From CAZUSO01 sp964622775 (GTDB lineage Bacteria > Bacteroidota > Bacteroidia > Chitinophagales > Chitinophagaceae), in assembly GCA_964622775.1 (NCBI GenBank), contig CAZUSO010000007.1:1-64000 (forward strand): DNA of 64,000 nucleotides, given 5' to 3'. The first letter of the stretch is position 1. Each line of letters opens with the position of its first letter. A program made the position numbers and the translations under genes. The notes beneath the pieces are model-generated. The model ran no database searches. It worked only from the letters and a program-made list of their open reading frames with translations, and was not told the origin of the DNA. Of the stretch, positions 8,359-17,066 are shown in pieces.

Positions 8359-8407
8359 GCATTCCTCATGGCTCAGGTTACTTATGCCGGAGGGAGATAG
8401 CATGAAG

Positions 8408-8444
8408 AGAGACCTCGAAGGTTTTAGAAACCCTCGAGGTCTCT
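8408..8444. terminator. Perfect 11-bp palindrome, repeat-type terminator
   Basis: AGAGACCTCGA (8408-8418) pairs with TCGAGGTCTCT (8434-8444), with AGG/CCC extending the stem. It lies 50 bases after the T9SS gene. It resembles a widespread Bacteroidota intergenic palindrome (GACCTCGAAGG...). There is no clean T-run, so termination is inferred. Confidence 0.5.
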
Positions 8445-8700
8445 TCGGATTTCTTAACCGCCATTCGTGATGGGGCGCAGTGCATCACGAAAACTGATAA
8501 GGCCGATTTGCAATCTGCTTTTACCGGGCGGATTGTAAATCCTTTTATCTGTACTTCGGAATTACAAATTCCGAAGAGCGGAGTCATTGCGAACATAGTA
8601 AAGCAATCCCATTACAATTGCTGTTTTTGAGATTGCTTCGTTCCTCGCAGTCGCAATGACGTCTCAGTTTTGTCATACTGACCATCTCGCAGCTGCGAAG
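8445..8700. repeat. Cluster of palindromic intergenic repeats
   Basis: No gene is seen. The stretch is a patchwork of inverted-repeat units. TTCGGAATT-ACA-AATTCCGAA is a perfect hairpin at 8555-8575. GTCATTGCGAACATAG and AAAGCAATCC (from 8582) face GATTGCTTCG and GCAATGACGTC near 8630-8664, a familiar form of bacterial repeat. Paired GATTTGCAATC / GGATTGTAAATCC words sit near 8506-8542. Such repeats may act as terminators, mRNA stabilisers or remnants of small transposable elements. Confidence 0.6.
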
Positions 8701-8751
8701 ATTTGAAATGCACCTCTGCTTTTTTGAATAAAAGCATTCTGTCTTTTTGCT

Positions 8752-8964
8752 ATGAATCTGAATGCTCCCGGCACAATACTCAATTATATTGACGGGGAAT
8801 TTTGTGCACCTTCCGCCGGCAATTATACAGACAATATCAACCCGGCTACCGGCAAGGTGTACAGCAGGATACCCAGCAGCAACTCCGGTGATGTGAATGT
8901 CGCCTCAGAAGCCGCACAGAAGGCTTTTGAAAGCTGGCGGCTTGCCACGCCCGAAGCAATCTGA
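8752..8964 (+). pseudogene. Aldehyde dehydrogenase N-terminal fragment
   Basis: The 70-residue frame reads ILNYIDGEF, NINPATGKVYSRIP and AQKAFESWRLATPEA, the recognisable N-terminus of an NAD-dependent aldehyde dehydrogenase (2-hydroxymuconic semialdehyde dehydrogenase type). A TGA stop then ends it where an intact enzyme would continue for about 410 more residues with the nucleotide-binding and catalytic Cys/Glu regions. None of that is visible in the 90 bases before the next gene. This is a truncated remnant beside a repeat cluster, probably left by deletion or rearrangement. Confidence 0.8.
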
Positions 8965-9054
8965 AAAATACAATACAGGTTGACGTCACATTTTATGCCC
9001 GGCCAATAAGCATAGCTGCGACAATTTAGGACATCGGGAGTATTATCCCTTAGA

Positions 9055-10818
9055 TCAGGTATTTTTTATCATCTCTTCCAGCGAAATAGTATCGGAGAGG
9101 TTCAGTTTTTTCCGGATACGGTGACGCATTACCTGTACGGCATTGGGCGATACGCCCAGCATGGCGGCCATTTCCTTAGTAGAAAGATTTAAACGGGAAA
9201 GCACAAAATACCGCAGCTCGCCTTCGGAAAGCTCCTGATATTTTTCCTTAAAACGGCGGATCCATCCCGGGTAGGCGCTGTCAAACAGCAACTGGAAAGC
9301 CTGCCAGTCGTCTTCGGTAAGGATGGTGCTTTGTTGCAATTGCTGCACAAGTCCGGCTCGGTCTTCTTCCGTATCCCGGCTCTGCAATTGTGCTATCAGC
9401 TTGTTTTTTTCCAGGATGCTTTCGGTGAAGCTGTTCAGATTGAGACGGGCCATCTCCAGCTCCTGTGTTGCCGCCTGTAATTTCATATCCTTAGTGAGCT
9501 GTCTTTTCTTTTGTATAAAATAGGTCAGCACCAGTATAATGCACAGGATCAGCACCAGCAGAATCAGCAGATTACGCTCGGCAACCTTGCGTTCTCTTTC
9601 TATGGTGAAGGCGGCTATTTGCAATTCCTCCTGCTGCCGGTCCAGCTTTTGCTGCGCTCTTAATACCTGAAGCGCACTGAATTTTTCATTATACCGGTTA
9701 AGCGCCAGTATGGAAGAGTCCACATATTGCTTAGACCGGCGCCAGTCGCCCGTAGCCGCATACCATTTGCTCATGACCGGATACAGCAATCGTAGCCGGT
9801 CCGGCTGTTCCGCTTTCAGAATGTACTCCTGTGCATGAGTAATAAATTTTCCCGCCGCCGTCATCTTTCCCTGCTCCCGGTATATATCGGCCAGCGTTGT
9901 GGCAGATCCTGCGGCATCGCCATAATCTTTTTCCGCAACAGCTTCGTAAAAATTAGTTTCTAATAAAGGTATGGCCTTGTCATATTCCTGCTGCAGATAC
10001 CGGTTTACTCCCAGGTTACCGGTAGCGATTCGTTTCCAGGCAGCGGCCTGCGGGAAAGGGGTGGATAGTATCTGATTAAAGTAATAATCCGAACTGTCCG
10101 GCTTGTTTTCCTGTTGGTAACATAAGCCCAGGTTATTCCGGGCAGCGTTTATTACCATCGTATTAAAGTCATTTTCGGGTAAGGCTATAGCTTTTTTAAA
10201 ATATTTCTCCGCAACGGAGTAGTCCTGAAAAAAATAATAAGCCTCACCTATCTGCATTAAATCCCTTGCGGTTTCGGGGTAATCTCCCGGAGCTATTTTC
10301 GCCAGTTCTTTATCCAGCAATAAGTATTGCTCAAAAGCCAGCTCGTAGTTTTTTTCAATTTTCCAGTAAAATTCCGCCAAAGCCCTTAACGAGCGTGCCC
10401 TTAAAAACTCAATATTATCTTTGGTGGACGACTCCAGCTGATCTTTCAGTTTTCTGAGTGAAATGCCCTTAGGCTGACGCTGGTAGAAGGCGTTCCAGAA
10501 AACCAGGAAAAAATCCACATTCCGTTCTAAACCCCTGTCTTTATGCCTGCGGGCAAAAAGTTTTATGGCTTCCGCCTTATCAGCCCGCAATGCCGAGTCG
10601 GGGATATTGATTAAATCACGGTACATGGAATGGATACCATATATGTTTTTGCCGTAAGACTTATGTAGCAATGAATCATATTGTGCAGATGCGGAAAAAA
10701 AGAAAACCTGCTGCAATATCCCCGAAACATACAGGGCTTTGCACAGGCATACATTTTTAAATTGTCGGGTAAAATTCAATCTGAAAAACGCGTAAAGAAG
10801 TTCCAAAGTTAGTATCAA
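9055..10818 (-). CDS. TPR-repeat membrane regulator with C-terminal LuxR-type HTH
   Basis: Up to 587 residues. An exported N-terminus (ending FFFSASAQ) is followed by tetratricopeptide repeats over about residues 100-390 (for example YPETARDLMQIGEAYYFFQDY). One membrane helix (LLILLVLILCIILVLTYFI) comes next, then a coiled coil. The C-terminal helix-turn-helix is of the two-component-effector type (LSEGELRYFVLSRLNLSTKEMAAMLGVSPNAVQVMRHRIRKKL, split here by position only). This architecture, with periplasmic TPRs sensing and a cytoplasmic HTH binding DNA, is common in Bacteroidota and has unknown targets. A -7 element (10811-10804) lies inside the first codons of the longest frame, so the true start is probably downstream. 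A TTG at 10779 gives a good signal peptide. Confidence 0.8.
   Translation of the reverse strand: MILTLELLYAFFRLNFTRQFKNVCLCKALYVSGILQQVFFFSASAQYDSLLHKSYGKNIYGIHSMYRDLINIPDSALRADKAEAIKLFARRHKDRGLERNVDFFLVFWNAFYQRQPKGISLRKLKDQLESSTKDNIEFLRARSLRALAEFYWKIEKNYELAFEQYLLLDKELAKIAPGDYPETARDLMQIGEAYYFFQDYSVAEKYFKKAIALPENDFNTMVINAARNNLGLCYQQENKPDSSDYYFNQILSTPFPQAAAWKRIATGNLGVNRYLQQEYDKAIPLLETNFYEAVAEKDYGDAAGSATTLADIYREQGKMTAAGKFITHAQEYILKAEQPDRLRLLYPVMSKWYAATGDWRRSKQYVDSSILALNRYNEKFSALQVLRAQQKLDRQQEELQIAAFTIERERKVAERNLLILLVLILCIILVLTYFIQKKRQLTKDMKLQAATQELEMARLNLNSFTESILEKNKLIAQLQSRDTEEDRAGLVQQLQQSTILTEDDWQAFQLLFDSAYPGWIRRFKEKYQELSEGELRYFVLSRLNLSTKEMAAMLGVSPNAVQVMRHRIRKKLNLSDTISLEEMIKNT
10804..10811 (-). 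promoter_or_regulatory. -7 promoter element of the TPR/LuxR regulator
   Basis: TAACTTTG on the minus strand fits the consensus. It overlaps codons 3-5 of the longest reading frame, which argues for a start codon further downstream, for example TTG at 10779. Confidence 0.45.
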
Positions 10819-11351
10819 GAATAGAGAATTAATGAGCTTGCTTCATCTTTTTTTGTTTTTATGCACAATGACCGTAATGAAAATAGCAGGAGAATAAAGA
10901 AAAAAGTGCCGTCTTTTCAACCGAAATCTCGCGGATAGGTTGTAAGGTGGCGACATGAAGGACGCTATTCCAGGCGTAATCGGAGATTTCTCCATGCGAA
11001 AATTCTAATCAAATTATTTGGTAATTTGGAATTTCTTTGGTCGAATAGCATCATGATTATCAATGTGTTAGGAAACCTGCCATTGGCAGGAACGAAGCAA
11101 TTCCAAAAGCGACAATTGTGATAAAGCTGCTTCTTGATAATCAAACGATTAGGAGATTGTTTCATGCGCTGCTCATGACGGTGCATTTTTCCTTAACCGC
11201 AGTTTCTTTTTACTAATACAAATCATCTGTCCTGCTAAAGAGCGGCAGGAATATTTATTGCATGGCAAGAGAAGGTATAGCAAACAATATTAAGCCATAG
11301 CTATGCGGCACAGCATATATAACAAAGTTACCTGTATCAGATTTTATTTGG
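10819..11351. repeat. Gene-free stretch with REP-like palindromes
   Basis: No supported gene. A 73-residue minus-strand frame near 10965-11186 is made only of repeat sequence. CCTGCC-ATT-GGCAGG at about 11078-11092 is a perfect hairpin and is followed by GAACGAAGCAATTCC, a relative of the GATTGCTTCGTTCC word in the cluster near 8640. The words TGATTATCAATGTGTTAGGA and TGATAATCAAACGATTAGGA form an imperfect direct repeat around it. Confidence 0.5.
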
Positions 11352-11699
11352 CTATAAAAAATTTTTCAGATCCTCCTCGTTAAAGCCAACCTGTATAATG
11401 TTTCCGTCTTTTTCAATAACCGGTCGTTTAATCATGGTTGGATTTTGTAGCAGAATGGGAATGGCTTTTGTAGCCGATATGATTGCACCCTGCACTTCCG
11501 GGCTGAGTTTCCTCCAACTGACGCTTTGTTTGTTGAGCAGTTTTTCCCAGTTTTCTTCCCGGCACCATGTCCTGAGCTTTTCTTTGGTAATACCATCCTT
11601 CCGGTAATCGTGAAAGCAGTAAGGAATATGATGGCGCTCAAACCAGTTTCTGGTTTTTCTGATTGTATCGCAATTCGGGATGCCGTAAATGGTAATCAC
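11352..11699 (-). CDS. ArsC/Spx-family thioredoxin-fold reductase (YffB-like)
   Basis: 115 residues, the normal length of the ArsC/YffB group. It opens MITIYGIPNCDTIRKTRNWF, giving a single redox Cys in the NCDTIRK motif. The C-terminal part PTMIKRPVIEKDG is the RPxI signature of ArsC-like folds. Members reduce substrates with glutathione or other thiols. True arsenate reductases have extra catalytic Arg residues that cannot be confirmed here, and no arsenic genes are nearby. It lies 24 bases downstream of the Ig-like lipoprotein gene on the same strand, so the two are probably co-transcribed. Confidence 0.8.
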   Translation of the reverse strand: MITIYGIPNCDTIRKTRNWFERHHIPYCFHDYRKDGITKEKLRTWCREENWEKLLNKQSVSWRKLSPEVQGAIISATKAIPILLQNPTMIKRPVIEKDGNIIQVGFNEEDLKNFL

Positions 11700-11723
11700 A
11701 ATAAAACGGTTTTAAATCATTAT

Positions 11724-13229
11724 TTATTTCTCATCGGGGGGAGTCGGGCGTCTAAACTGCGGCGGAATGAAATCCACTTCATGCTCCCAGCCGGGTCTTA
11801 CATTGGTTGTGGTAAGAAAGGGAATAACCCGCTCCGGCTGAAGTTTACTAAACAAATCGCCGGTATCCCATTTCCCGTTCCTGTTTTCATCCAGAATAAT
11901 ATTCATGGTATAATCACCCGGATTGAGCAATGTCAGGGTGATGACACTGTCTGTAATGGGCTTCATGTATATGGTATCGCTACCGGAATAAATGCCCAGC
12001 AGGTTATGTCCGTCAGCGTATTGTCCCTTTACGATCACGCGCATGATGCCATAGTCGTCATTTCTTTTGGTGCGGAAAAAATATTTTTCAGGAAGCAGCT
12101 CAGTTCCTGAAGTGTCTTTAGCCCAGCCTTTCACCAGGCGCAACGTATAAAGTCGGTCCTGCTGCCATTCCGGCTGTACCAATATCCGGGCAGAATCCTG
12201 CGTAATTTGTGTTACTGCCTCGATTTCCACGCCATTCTCATCGTAGCTGAGATAAATTTTATCCCGGTCGAGCCTGGAGAGCGGTCTCATTAAAACGATC
12301 TCCAAAGGCTTGTTGATTGGTACGGTACGCATCGTCTGGTTCGAGGTGTCCACATTGACCCGGTATGCAGGTTTTTCCTTTCCGACATCTGACCTTTTGC
12401 CTCCGCTTCGGAGCGGCGAAGCGGGTCCCGCAACAGTTGAATCTGCGGCTAACACTGTTGTATCTGTAATAGATTGTTTAAACAGGTAAAAAACGAATTG
12501 TGCCGTATCGTTTACGGAAGCCGGGGTAAAGGTCTGATCCAGGAATCCTATCTTGTCTTCTTCGGGATTGAAATAATAGTTGTTACCAACGTCCGTAAGC
12601 GCATACATGCGGAAAGGCTTTCCCGGCAGGGAGTTGATCCGAAAAATGCCCGACTGGCCCGTTTTGCCTACATAAACCGGTCGCTTGCGAACAATAGCGG
12701 AATCATTTTCTTCCGCCGGATAAAGTACTATCGTAGCGCCCGAGTCCGGCATGCCGGTGACCGCATCAAAAACCTGCCCCTGAAGTTGCAGGGAGTCAAA
12801 ATAATTTCCGGTGCTGAAGGTATATTGGAAATTCCCGAAAGGCGTATTTTCCCGGTTATCCACGATGGCATTTCCCAGGGAGATAATATAGGTAGTGCTG
12901 TCTTTCAATAAAGAATCGACGATTCTTACTTCTACCCTTTTTCCGTAAGAGATCACGGAAGGTTTTACCGAAAGCAGGGGAGAAAGCTGCATATTTTTTT
13001 CCAAATCCCGCACTTCTACGAATTTATTGAAATGCATGGTGATCTTACGAATTCGGGTATTCAGCATAGAGTCGGCGGGTGTAATAGAGGTCAGCACCGG
13101 CGGGGTTTCGTCCTTTTCTCCGCCTTCGGGAGGCACGATGTTCGCGCAGCCTTGCAGCAGCATAAGAACAATAATCCCCGGGAAGAGGTAAAGCAGGCTT
13201 TTAATAAACAATGATTGAAGTGCTGGCAT
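11724..13229 (-). CDS. Ig-like domain lipoprotein (Big_5/SbsA type)
   Basis: 501 residues. A signal peptide ends in the lipobox LLQGC (Cys about 28), so the protein is lipid-anchored. The segment after it (EGGEKDETPPVLTSITPADSM) is the standard opening of a bacterial Ig-like Big_5 domain that recurs in Bacteroidota lipoproteins, and FNKFVEVRDLEKNMQLSP follows. A carboxypeptidase-regulatory-like strand region (LQGQVFDAVTGMPDSGATIVLYP) sits around residues 155-180. The C-terminus has a DENRNGKWDTGD calcium-type loop and ends in FRRPTPPDEK. Role unknown; probably a gliding or surface-structure lipoprotein. A GC-rich palindrome is inserted in frame near 12403-12424. Confidence 0.8.
   Translation of the reverse strand: MPALQSLFIKSLLYLFPGIIVLMLLQGCANIVPPEGGEKDETPPVLTSITPADSMLNTRIRKITMHFNKFVEVRDLEKNMQLSPLLSVKPSVISYGKRVEVRIVDSLLKDSTTYIISLGNAIVDNRENTPFGNFQYTFSTGNYFDSLQLQGQVFDAVTGMPDSGATIVLYPAEENDSAIVRKRPVYVGKTGQSGIFRINSLPGKPFRMYALTDVGNNYYFNPEEDKIGFLDQTFTPASVNDTAQFVFYLFKQSITDTTVLAADSTVAGPASPLRSGGKRSDVGKEKPAYRVNVDTSNQTMRTVPINKPLEIVLMRPLSRLDRDKIYLSYDENGVEIEAVTQITQDSARILVQPEWQQDRLYTLRLVKGWAKDTSGTELLPEKYFFRTKRNDDYGIMRVIVKGQYADGHNLLGIYSGSDTIYMKPITDSVITLTLLNPGDYTMNIILDENRNGKWDTGDLFSKLQPERVIPFLTTTNVRPGWEHEVDFIPPQFRRPTPPDEK
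12403..12424. repeat. In-frame GC-rich palindrome inside the Ig-like lipoprotein gene
   Basis: CCGCTTCG and CGAAGCGG form an 8-bp stem with a 6-base loop. It encodes PASPLRSGGK in a linker with no predicted fold, like the palindromes in the beta-helix gene. Confidence 0.55.
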
Positions 13230-13343
13230 TCCGGATTCAAAAATAGCGCATTTGCGGGAGGCAATAAAATCATTTGCGATGGTTTACCCTGCCGACATTT
13301 TATTTTAATTAATTTGCACGGATAATTAAGCTTATCTTAATAC

Positions 13344-14621
13344 ATGGCCGCTGCCGTAAACAAACACAATTTCCTGCGCTTAGTATGGACAAAGGATGTT
13401 CAGCAATGGATTGCCGCGCTTTGTTGTATTGCCTTGTTTTCAGGTTTTGTTTTTTCCCGGGCATTAGTCTCCATTGGCATGATCGTGATGGTGGCCAATG
13501 CGCTTCATCCCGATGTAGTAAAAGAAGCCTGGGCGCGCTGGCGCCGGAATGCCTACGGGCTTTTCTGCCTCTTGTTTTTTTGCACCTATTTAATCTCCGG
13601 GCTGTGGAGCGATGATAAAGCGGCCTGGCAGGATTTCACGATGATGAAGCTGCCCTTTGCCTTATTGCCTTTTGCTTTTTGCTCCGTGCCTTTTCACAAA
13701 CGAAAATTTCTGCTGATAATCTGCATCAGTATCGGAACAGTGCTGGGGGGAGCCGTACTGTATAGTACCGGAAGTTTTTTGCTGGACAGCGAACGGTATA
13801 TAGCAGGCTACACCTTGTCGCAGACTATCCCTACTACCAAATATGGGGATCATATTCGTTTCAGCCAGTCCCTGGCCTTGTTCGTACTGATTTGTTTTTA
13901 TTTTATTTTCGAAAAAGACACGCGGGCAAATCACCGGGGATTGCGTCTGCTCTTTGCCGGATTTGCGCTCCTCTTTGCCGGCTATCTGCATTTGCTGGCA
14001 GCCAAGACCGGCCTGCTGTGCCTGTATCTCGTCGTGGGACTTTATGCCCTGGTAAAACTGTACCGGATCCGTAAGTTGTACGCTTTCGGACTAATAATTA
14101 TTTTCCCCGTACTCCTTTACCTGGCATACCTGACAGTACCTACTTTTCAGAAAAAGGCAGATTATGTAGGTGAAGAAATTGCATTGGTGCAGCAGGGCAG
14201 GGGCGATTACAACTTCAGCGATATCGGCCGGATCATATCTTACCGGGTATGCATCAATAATATTCAACGGCATCCCGTTCTGGGTGTCGGGGTTGGCGAT
14301 GTACAGGATGCTATGGCAGCGGAATACCAGCAGCGGTTTCCCGATGTGCCCGAAGAAAATATGCTGATCCCGCACAACCAGTATTTATTTACTATACTGG
14401 CCATAGGCGGATTGCTTTCGCTGGCGCTCTTCGCAATGACGCTAAGCCCGTTTTTTATCCGCTTGCGGCCAGGGGTTTTTCTGGTGATCACTACCCTGTG
14501 CATGATCAGCGCCTTAATGGTGGAGGCATCCTTAGAAGTACAATTTGGCGTACTGATCTATTTGTTCTTCACCTTGTTCTGGCTGAATGTACCGAATCGG
14601 AAAATAATGAATAATGATTAG
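13344..14621 (+). CDS. O-antigen ligase / polymerase family membrane protein (Wzy_C)
   Basis: 425 residues with about ten hydrophobic segments. The motif region NNIQRHPVLGVGVGDVQD, followed by ENMLIPHNQYLFTILAIGG, is the conserved C-terminal loop of the O-antigen ligase/WaaL-Wzy_C family. That loop, in the periplasm, joins undecaprenyl-linked glycan to an acceptor. Members ligate O-antigen to lipid A core or polymerise exopolysaccharide. No glycan cluster surrounds it, so the exact acceptor is unknown. It is transcribed divergently from the Ig-like lipoprotein gene, 114 bases away, and converges with a small HTH gene that starts only 3 bases after its stop. Confidence 0.82.
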   Translation: MAAAVNKHNFLRLVWTKDVQQWIAALCCIALFSGFVFSRALVSIGMIVMVANALHPDVVKEAWARWRRNAYGLFCLLFFCTYLISGLWSDDKAAWQDFTMMKLPFALLPFAFCSVPFHKRKFLLIICISIGTVLGGAVLYSTGSFLLDSERYIAGYTLSQTIPTTKYGDHIRFSQSLALFVLICFYFIFEKDTRANHRGLRLLFAGFALLFAGYLHLLAAKTGLLCLYLVVGLYALVKLYRIRKLYAFGLIIIFPVLLYLAYLTVPTFQKKADYVGEEIALVQQGRGDYNFSDIGRIISYRVCINNIQRHPVLGVGVGDVQDAMAAEYQQRFPDVPEENMLIPHNQYLFTILAIGGLLSLALFAMTLSPFFIRLRPGVFLVITTLCMISALMVEASLEVQFGVLIYLFFTLFWLNVPNRKIMNND

Positions 14622-14624
14622 GGA

Positions 14625-14879
14625 TTATCGTCCTATGTTGAACTGCATATTGGAGCATTCAACCTGAAATTTTACCGTAGCCTTCAATGCAGCGAACCCG
14701 CGTAACAAAGTGTTCATCGTTACGTTTCCGGCGTTGTTTTCAAGTCTTGAAATCCGGGTTTTCTGCACACCGGTTAGTTTGCCTAATTCTTCTTGTGTCA
14801 GATTACGTTCCTGATGTGTCTTCTTAATAGCTTCGCCACTACAATAAGTCTTTACTGTTCGTGTTAACGCAGTAATCAC
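14625..14879 (-). CDS. Truncated Xre-family HTH protein, antitoxin-like (HigA group)
   Basis: 84 residues from a GTG at 14879. The core GEAIKKTHQERNLTQEELGKL followed by GVQKTRISRLENN is an Xre/Cro helix-turn-helix as found in HigA-type antitoxins that follow a HigB/RelE toxin. Related antitoxins normally carry about 25 more N-terminal residues. Here the first 14 codons do not match the family and no upstream ATG restores them. No toxin gene is adjacent. It may be a decayed orphan antitoxin, still able to bind DNA. It converges on the O-antigen ligase gene. Confidence 0.65.
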   Translation of the reverse strand: MITALTRTVKTYCSGEAIKKTHQERNLTQEELGKLTGVQKTRISRLENNAGNVTMNTLLRGFAALKATVKFQVECSNMQFNIGR

Positions 14880-14935
14880 GAACTACTGATAAAACAGGAT
14901 TTATAATTCGCCTGGGAGATAACTGCCGTGATTGC

Positions 14936-16588
14936 TTATTTCAGCCACAGCTCTTTCAGATATACGTCCTGCGAAAGCCGGATATTTTTCCTTTCTGCTT
15001 TGCCGGTCAGCTCCTGCCATTCGAATGCGGGACGTATTGTTGTTTTTACATCGTTGTTCCATATTGTTACCGGCATATTAAAACCGGAAACGCAGTTCAT
15101 CCAGCGATATTGCACCTTTCCTTTTGTTACCGTCCTCCAGGCCAAAACCGGCATATCGGTGCGGCGCAAATACTGTTCGAATAGGGGATTGAAATCCATG
15201 CCGGAAAAAGTGTTGATAAAGCTACAGATTTCCTGCGTACTTACCATTTTGTAGCGAAAGGAATCATTCATGGCCCGGAGCATGCCACCGAAAAGGCTGT
15301 CATTGTCCATCATTATCCTGATGGTGTGGATCATCATACCGGCTTTATCGTACCGGTCACCGCTGCCATCGTCACATACGCCGTATCGTCCCTGAACCGG
15401 AACATCATTTTTAATCGTCTTTCGTTTTCCGCTTTGGTAAGCAAAGGCGGCTTCCCGGCCTTTCAGGCATTCCTCGAAAAGCGTTTCCGCATAAGAGGCA
15501 AAGCCCTCATGAATCCAGTCATCGGCAGGATCGGCAGCAGTGATGTTGTTTCCAAACCATTCATGGGCAGATTCATGTGCGATGATAAAATCAAAATCAA
15601 GACCGTAGCCCGTACCGCTTCGATCGGCACCCAGATAACCATTTCGAAAACCGTTACCATAAGCGATGGCGCTTTGGTGTTCCATACCGAGATAAGGCGC
15701 TTCCACCAGCTTATAGCCATCGTCATAAAACGGATAAGGGCCGAACCAGCTTTCAAAACAGTTCAGCATCAGCGGCACCTGCTTCCATTGCGCTGCTGCC
15801 CCGGCAATATGATCCGGCAATGCGTAGTAATCTAAGGAAAGCGTTCCGTTCCGCCCTTCATACTGCTCCTGCCAGTGTGTATATTTTCCAAGATAAAAAG
15901 TAACATTATACAGGTTGATAGGCGCCCGGGTTTTCCAGTACCATACAGTGGTCGTTGGCTTACTGATCATCTCCTGTAAACGTCCGTTTCCAATCACGGT
16001 ATAATCTGACGGAGCTTCGTAAAATGCCTCTATACCCTCTTCCGGCTCATCGCTCCGCAGGTCTTTGCATGGCCACCATACGCTGGCACCGGCACCCTGG
16101 CAGGCTATAGCCCACCAGGGATTGCCGGCGGGATCGGAGGAGATCACGATGCCGCCATCCCAGGGCGGACGACTTGCCGTTTGGGGTTGACCGTGAAAGA
16201 ATACTTTTACCTTGAAAAGTTCCCCAGGCTCAAAGCCCGAAAAGGGAATCATGATATAGCATACATCATCCTGCTGCACGAAAGGAATCGGGTTGTCACC
16301 GGATCGCAAGGCACCTCCGGCAGGCTTTACGCTGTCCACAACCATTGGCAGTTGCAGATCAATCTGCATGACACTTTGTTTGGATAAAAGGGTTTTAGCC
16401 GTGATGATATTATAACCCGAAAGCTGATTGTTTTCCAAATCAAACTGCACATGCAATTCATAATGCCGCGTATCCCACCAGGCCCTGTGTTCGGTATTGG
16501 CGCAACGTACGTTTTCCTGCGCGGAGCCAGAGACAGGAATAAATAACAACAAGAAAAAGATAAAGGAATAAAATCGTTGCAAGGGCAT
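14936..16588 (-). CDS. M1-family zinc metallopeptidase (aminopeptidase), secreted
   Basis: 550 residues. Signal peptide MPLQRFYSFIFFLLLFIPVSG. The gluzincin active site HESAHEW (residues 338-344) supplies two zinc His and the catalytic Glu. The third ligand is the Glu in WIHEGFASY (about 361), 18 residues after the second His as expected. GMEHQ at 301-305 is the variant of the GAMEN substrate motif. M1 enzymes remove N-terminal residues from peptides. It is shorter than the 850-residue PepN class and probably works in the periplasm or at the surface, feeding on peptides. It is separated by about 150 bases from the IscA gene upstream. Confidence 0.9.
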   Translation of the reverse strand: MPLQRFYSFIFFLLLFIPVSGSAQENVRCANTEHRAWWDTRHYELHVQFDLENNQLSGYNIITAKTLLSKQSVMQIDLQLPMVVDSVKPAGGALRSGDNPIPFVQQDDVCYIMIPFSGFEPGELFKVKVFFHGQPQTASRPPWDGGIVISSDPAGNPWWAIACQGAGASVWWPCKDLRSDEPEEGIEAFYEAPSDYTVIGNGRLQEMISKPTTTVWYWKTRAPINLYNVTFYLGKYTHWQEQYEGRNGTLSLDYYALPDHIAGAAAQWKQVPLMLNCFESWFGPYPFYDDGYKLVEAPYLGMEHQSAIAYGNGFRNGYLGADRSGTGYGLDFDFIIAHESAHEWFGNNITAADPADDWIHEGFASYAETLFEECLKGREAAFAYQSGKRKTIKNDVPVQGRYGVCDDGSGDRYDKAGMMIHTIRIMMDNDSLFGGMLRAMNDSFRYKMVSTQEICSFINTFSGMDFNPLFEQYLRRTDMPVLAWRTVTKGKVQYRWMNCVSGFNMPVTIWNNDVKTTIRPAFEWQELTGKAERKNIRLSQDVYLKELWLK

Positions 16589-16739
16589 GTATTTTTACAA
16601 AAATCCGTATTTGTTTTTGTATATGCAATGAGGGTAAAAGATAAAATGGCAGATACGGAAAAGCGGGGAATATTTTTCCCCGCTTTGCATTGCAGTTTAG
16701 GCTTTAATTCCGCTATGGCCAACGTTCAATTTTATACAC

Positions 16740-17066
16740 CTACACTGCAAAACTTTCCCCACAAGCGCAAGTCCTGCTTGCATTTGGATTAATGAAATGG
16801 AAACCCTTACCATTTAATCCGTCGGAAAAATCCAACGTAGTATCGCAAAGATACAAAAAGCTTTTTATATCCGTAACAATTTTTATACCCTTATCTTCAA
16901 ACACCTGATCTCCGGCCTGCGGCTGATTATCGAAGTCTAATTTGTAGGAAAGACCGGAGCATCCTCCACCGACCACGCTAACCCGCAAAAAGCTGTCAGG
17001 GCCTAAGTTTTCCGCCGTTTGTATCTGCAGCACACGCCCTTTTGCCTTATCTGTAATGTATATCAT
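16740..17066 (-). CDS. IscA/SufA-type iron-sulfur carrier protein
   Basis: 108 residues, usual length. The three conserved cysteines are present: GGGCSGLSY (Cys36) and the C-terminal CACGESF pair (Cys100, Cys102). These bind iron or a transient Fe-S cluster for delivery to target enzymes. The gene follows the cysteine desulfurase gene on the same strand after a 223-base gap that holds no IscU scaffold gene. It may have its own promoter in that gap, but no good -7 match was found. Confidence 0.92.
   Translation of the reverse strand: MIYITDKAKGRVLQIQTAENLGPDSFLRVSVVGGGCSGLSYKLDFDNQPQAGDQVFEDKGIKIVTDIKSFLYLCDTTLDFSDGLNGKGFHFINPNASRTCACGESFAV

Noticed and set aside
10965..11186. 73-residue minus-strand frame
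   Set aside because: Made of palindromic repeat sequence with no start signal or domain.
13385..14503. Frames on either strand overlapping the O-antigen ligase
   Set aside because: Shadow frames of a well-supported membrane protein gene.
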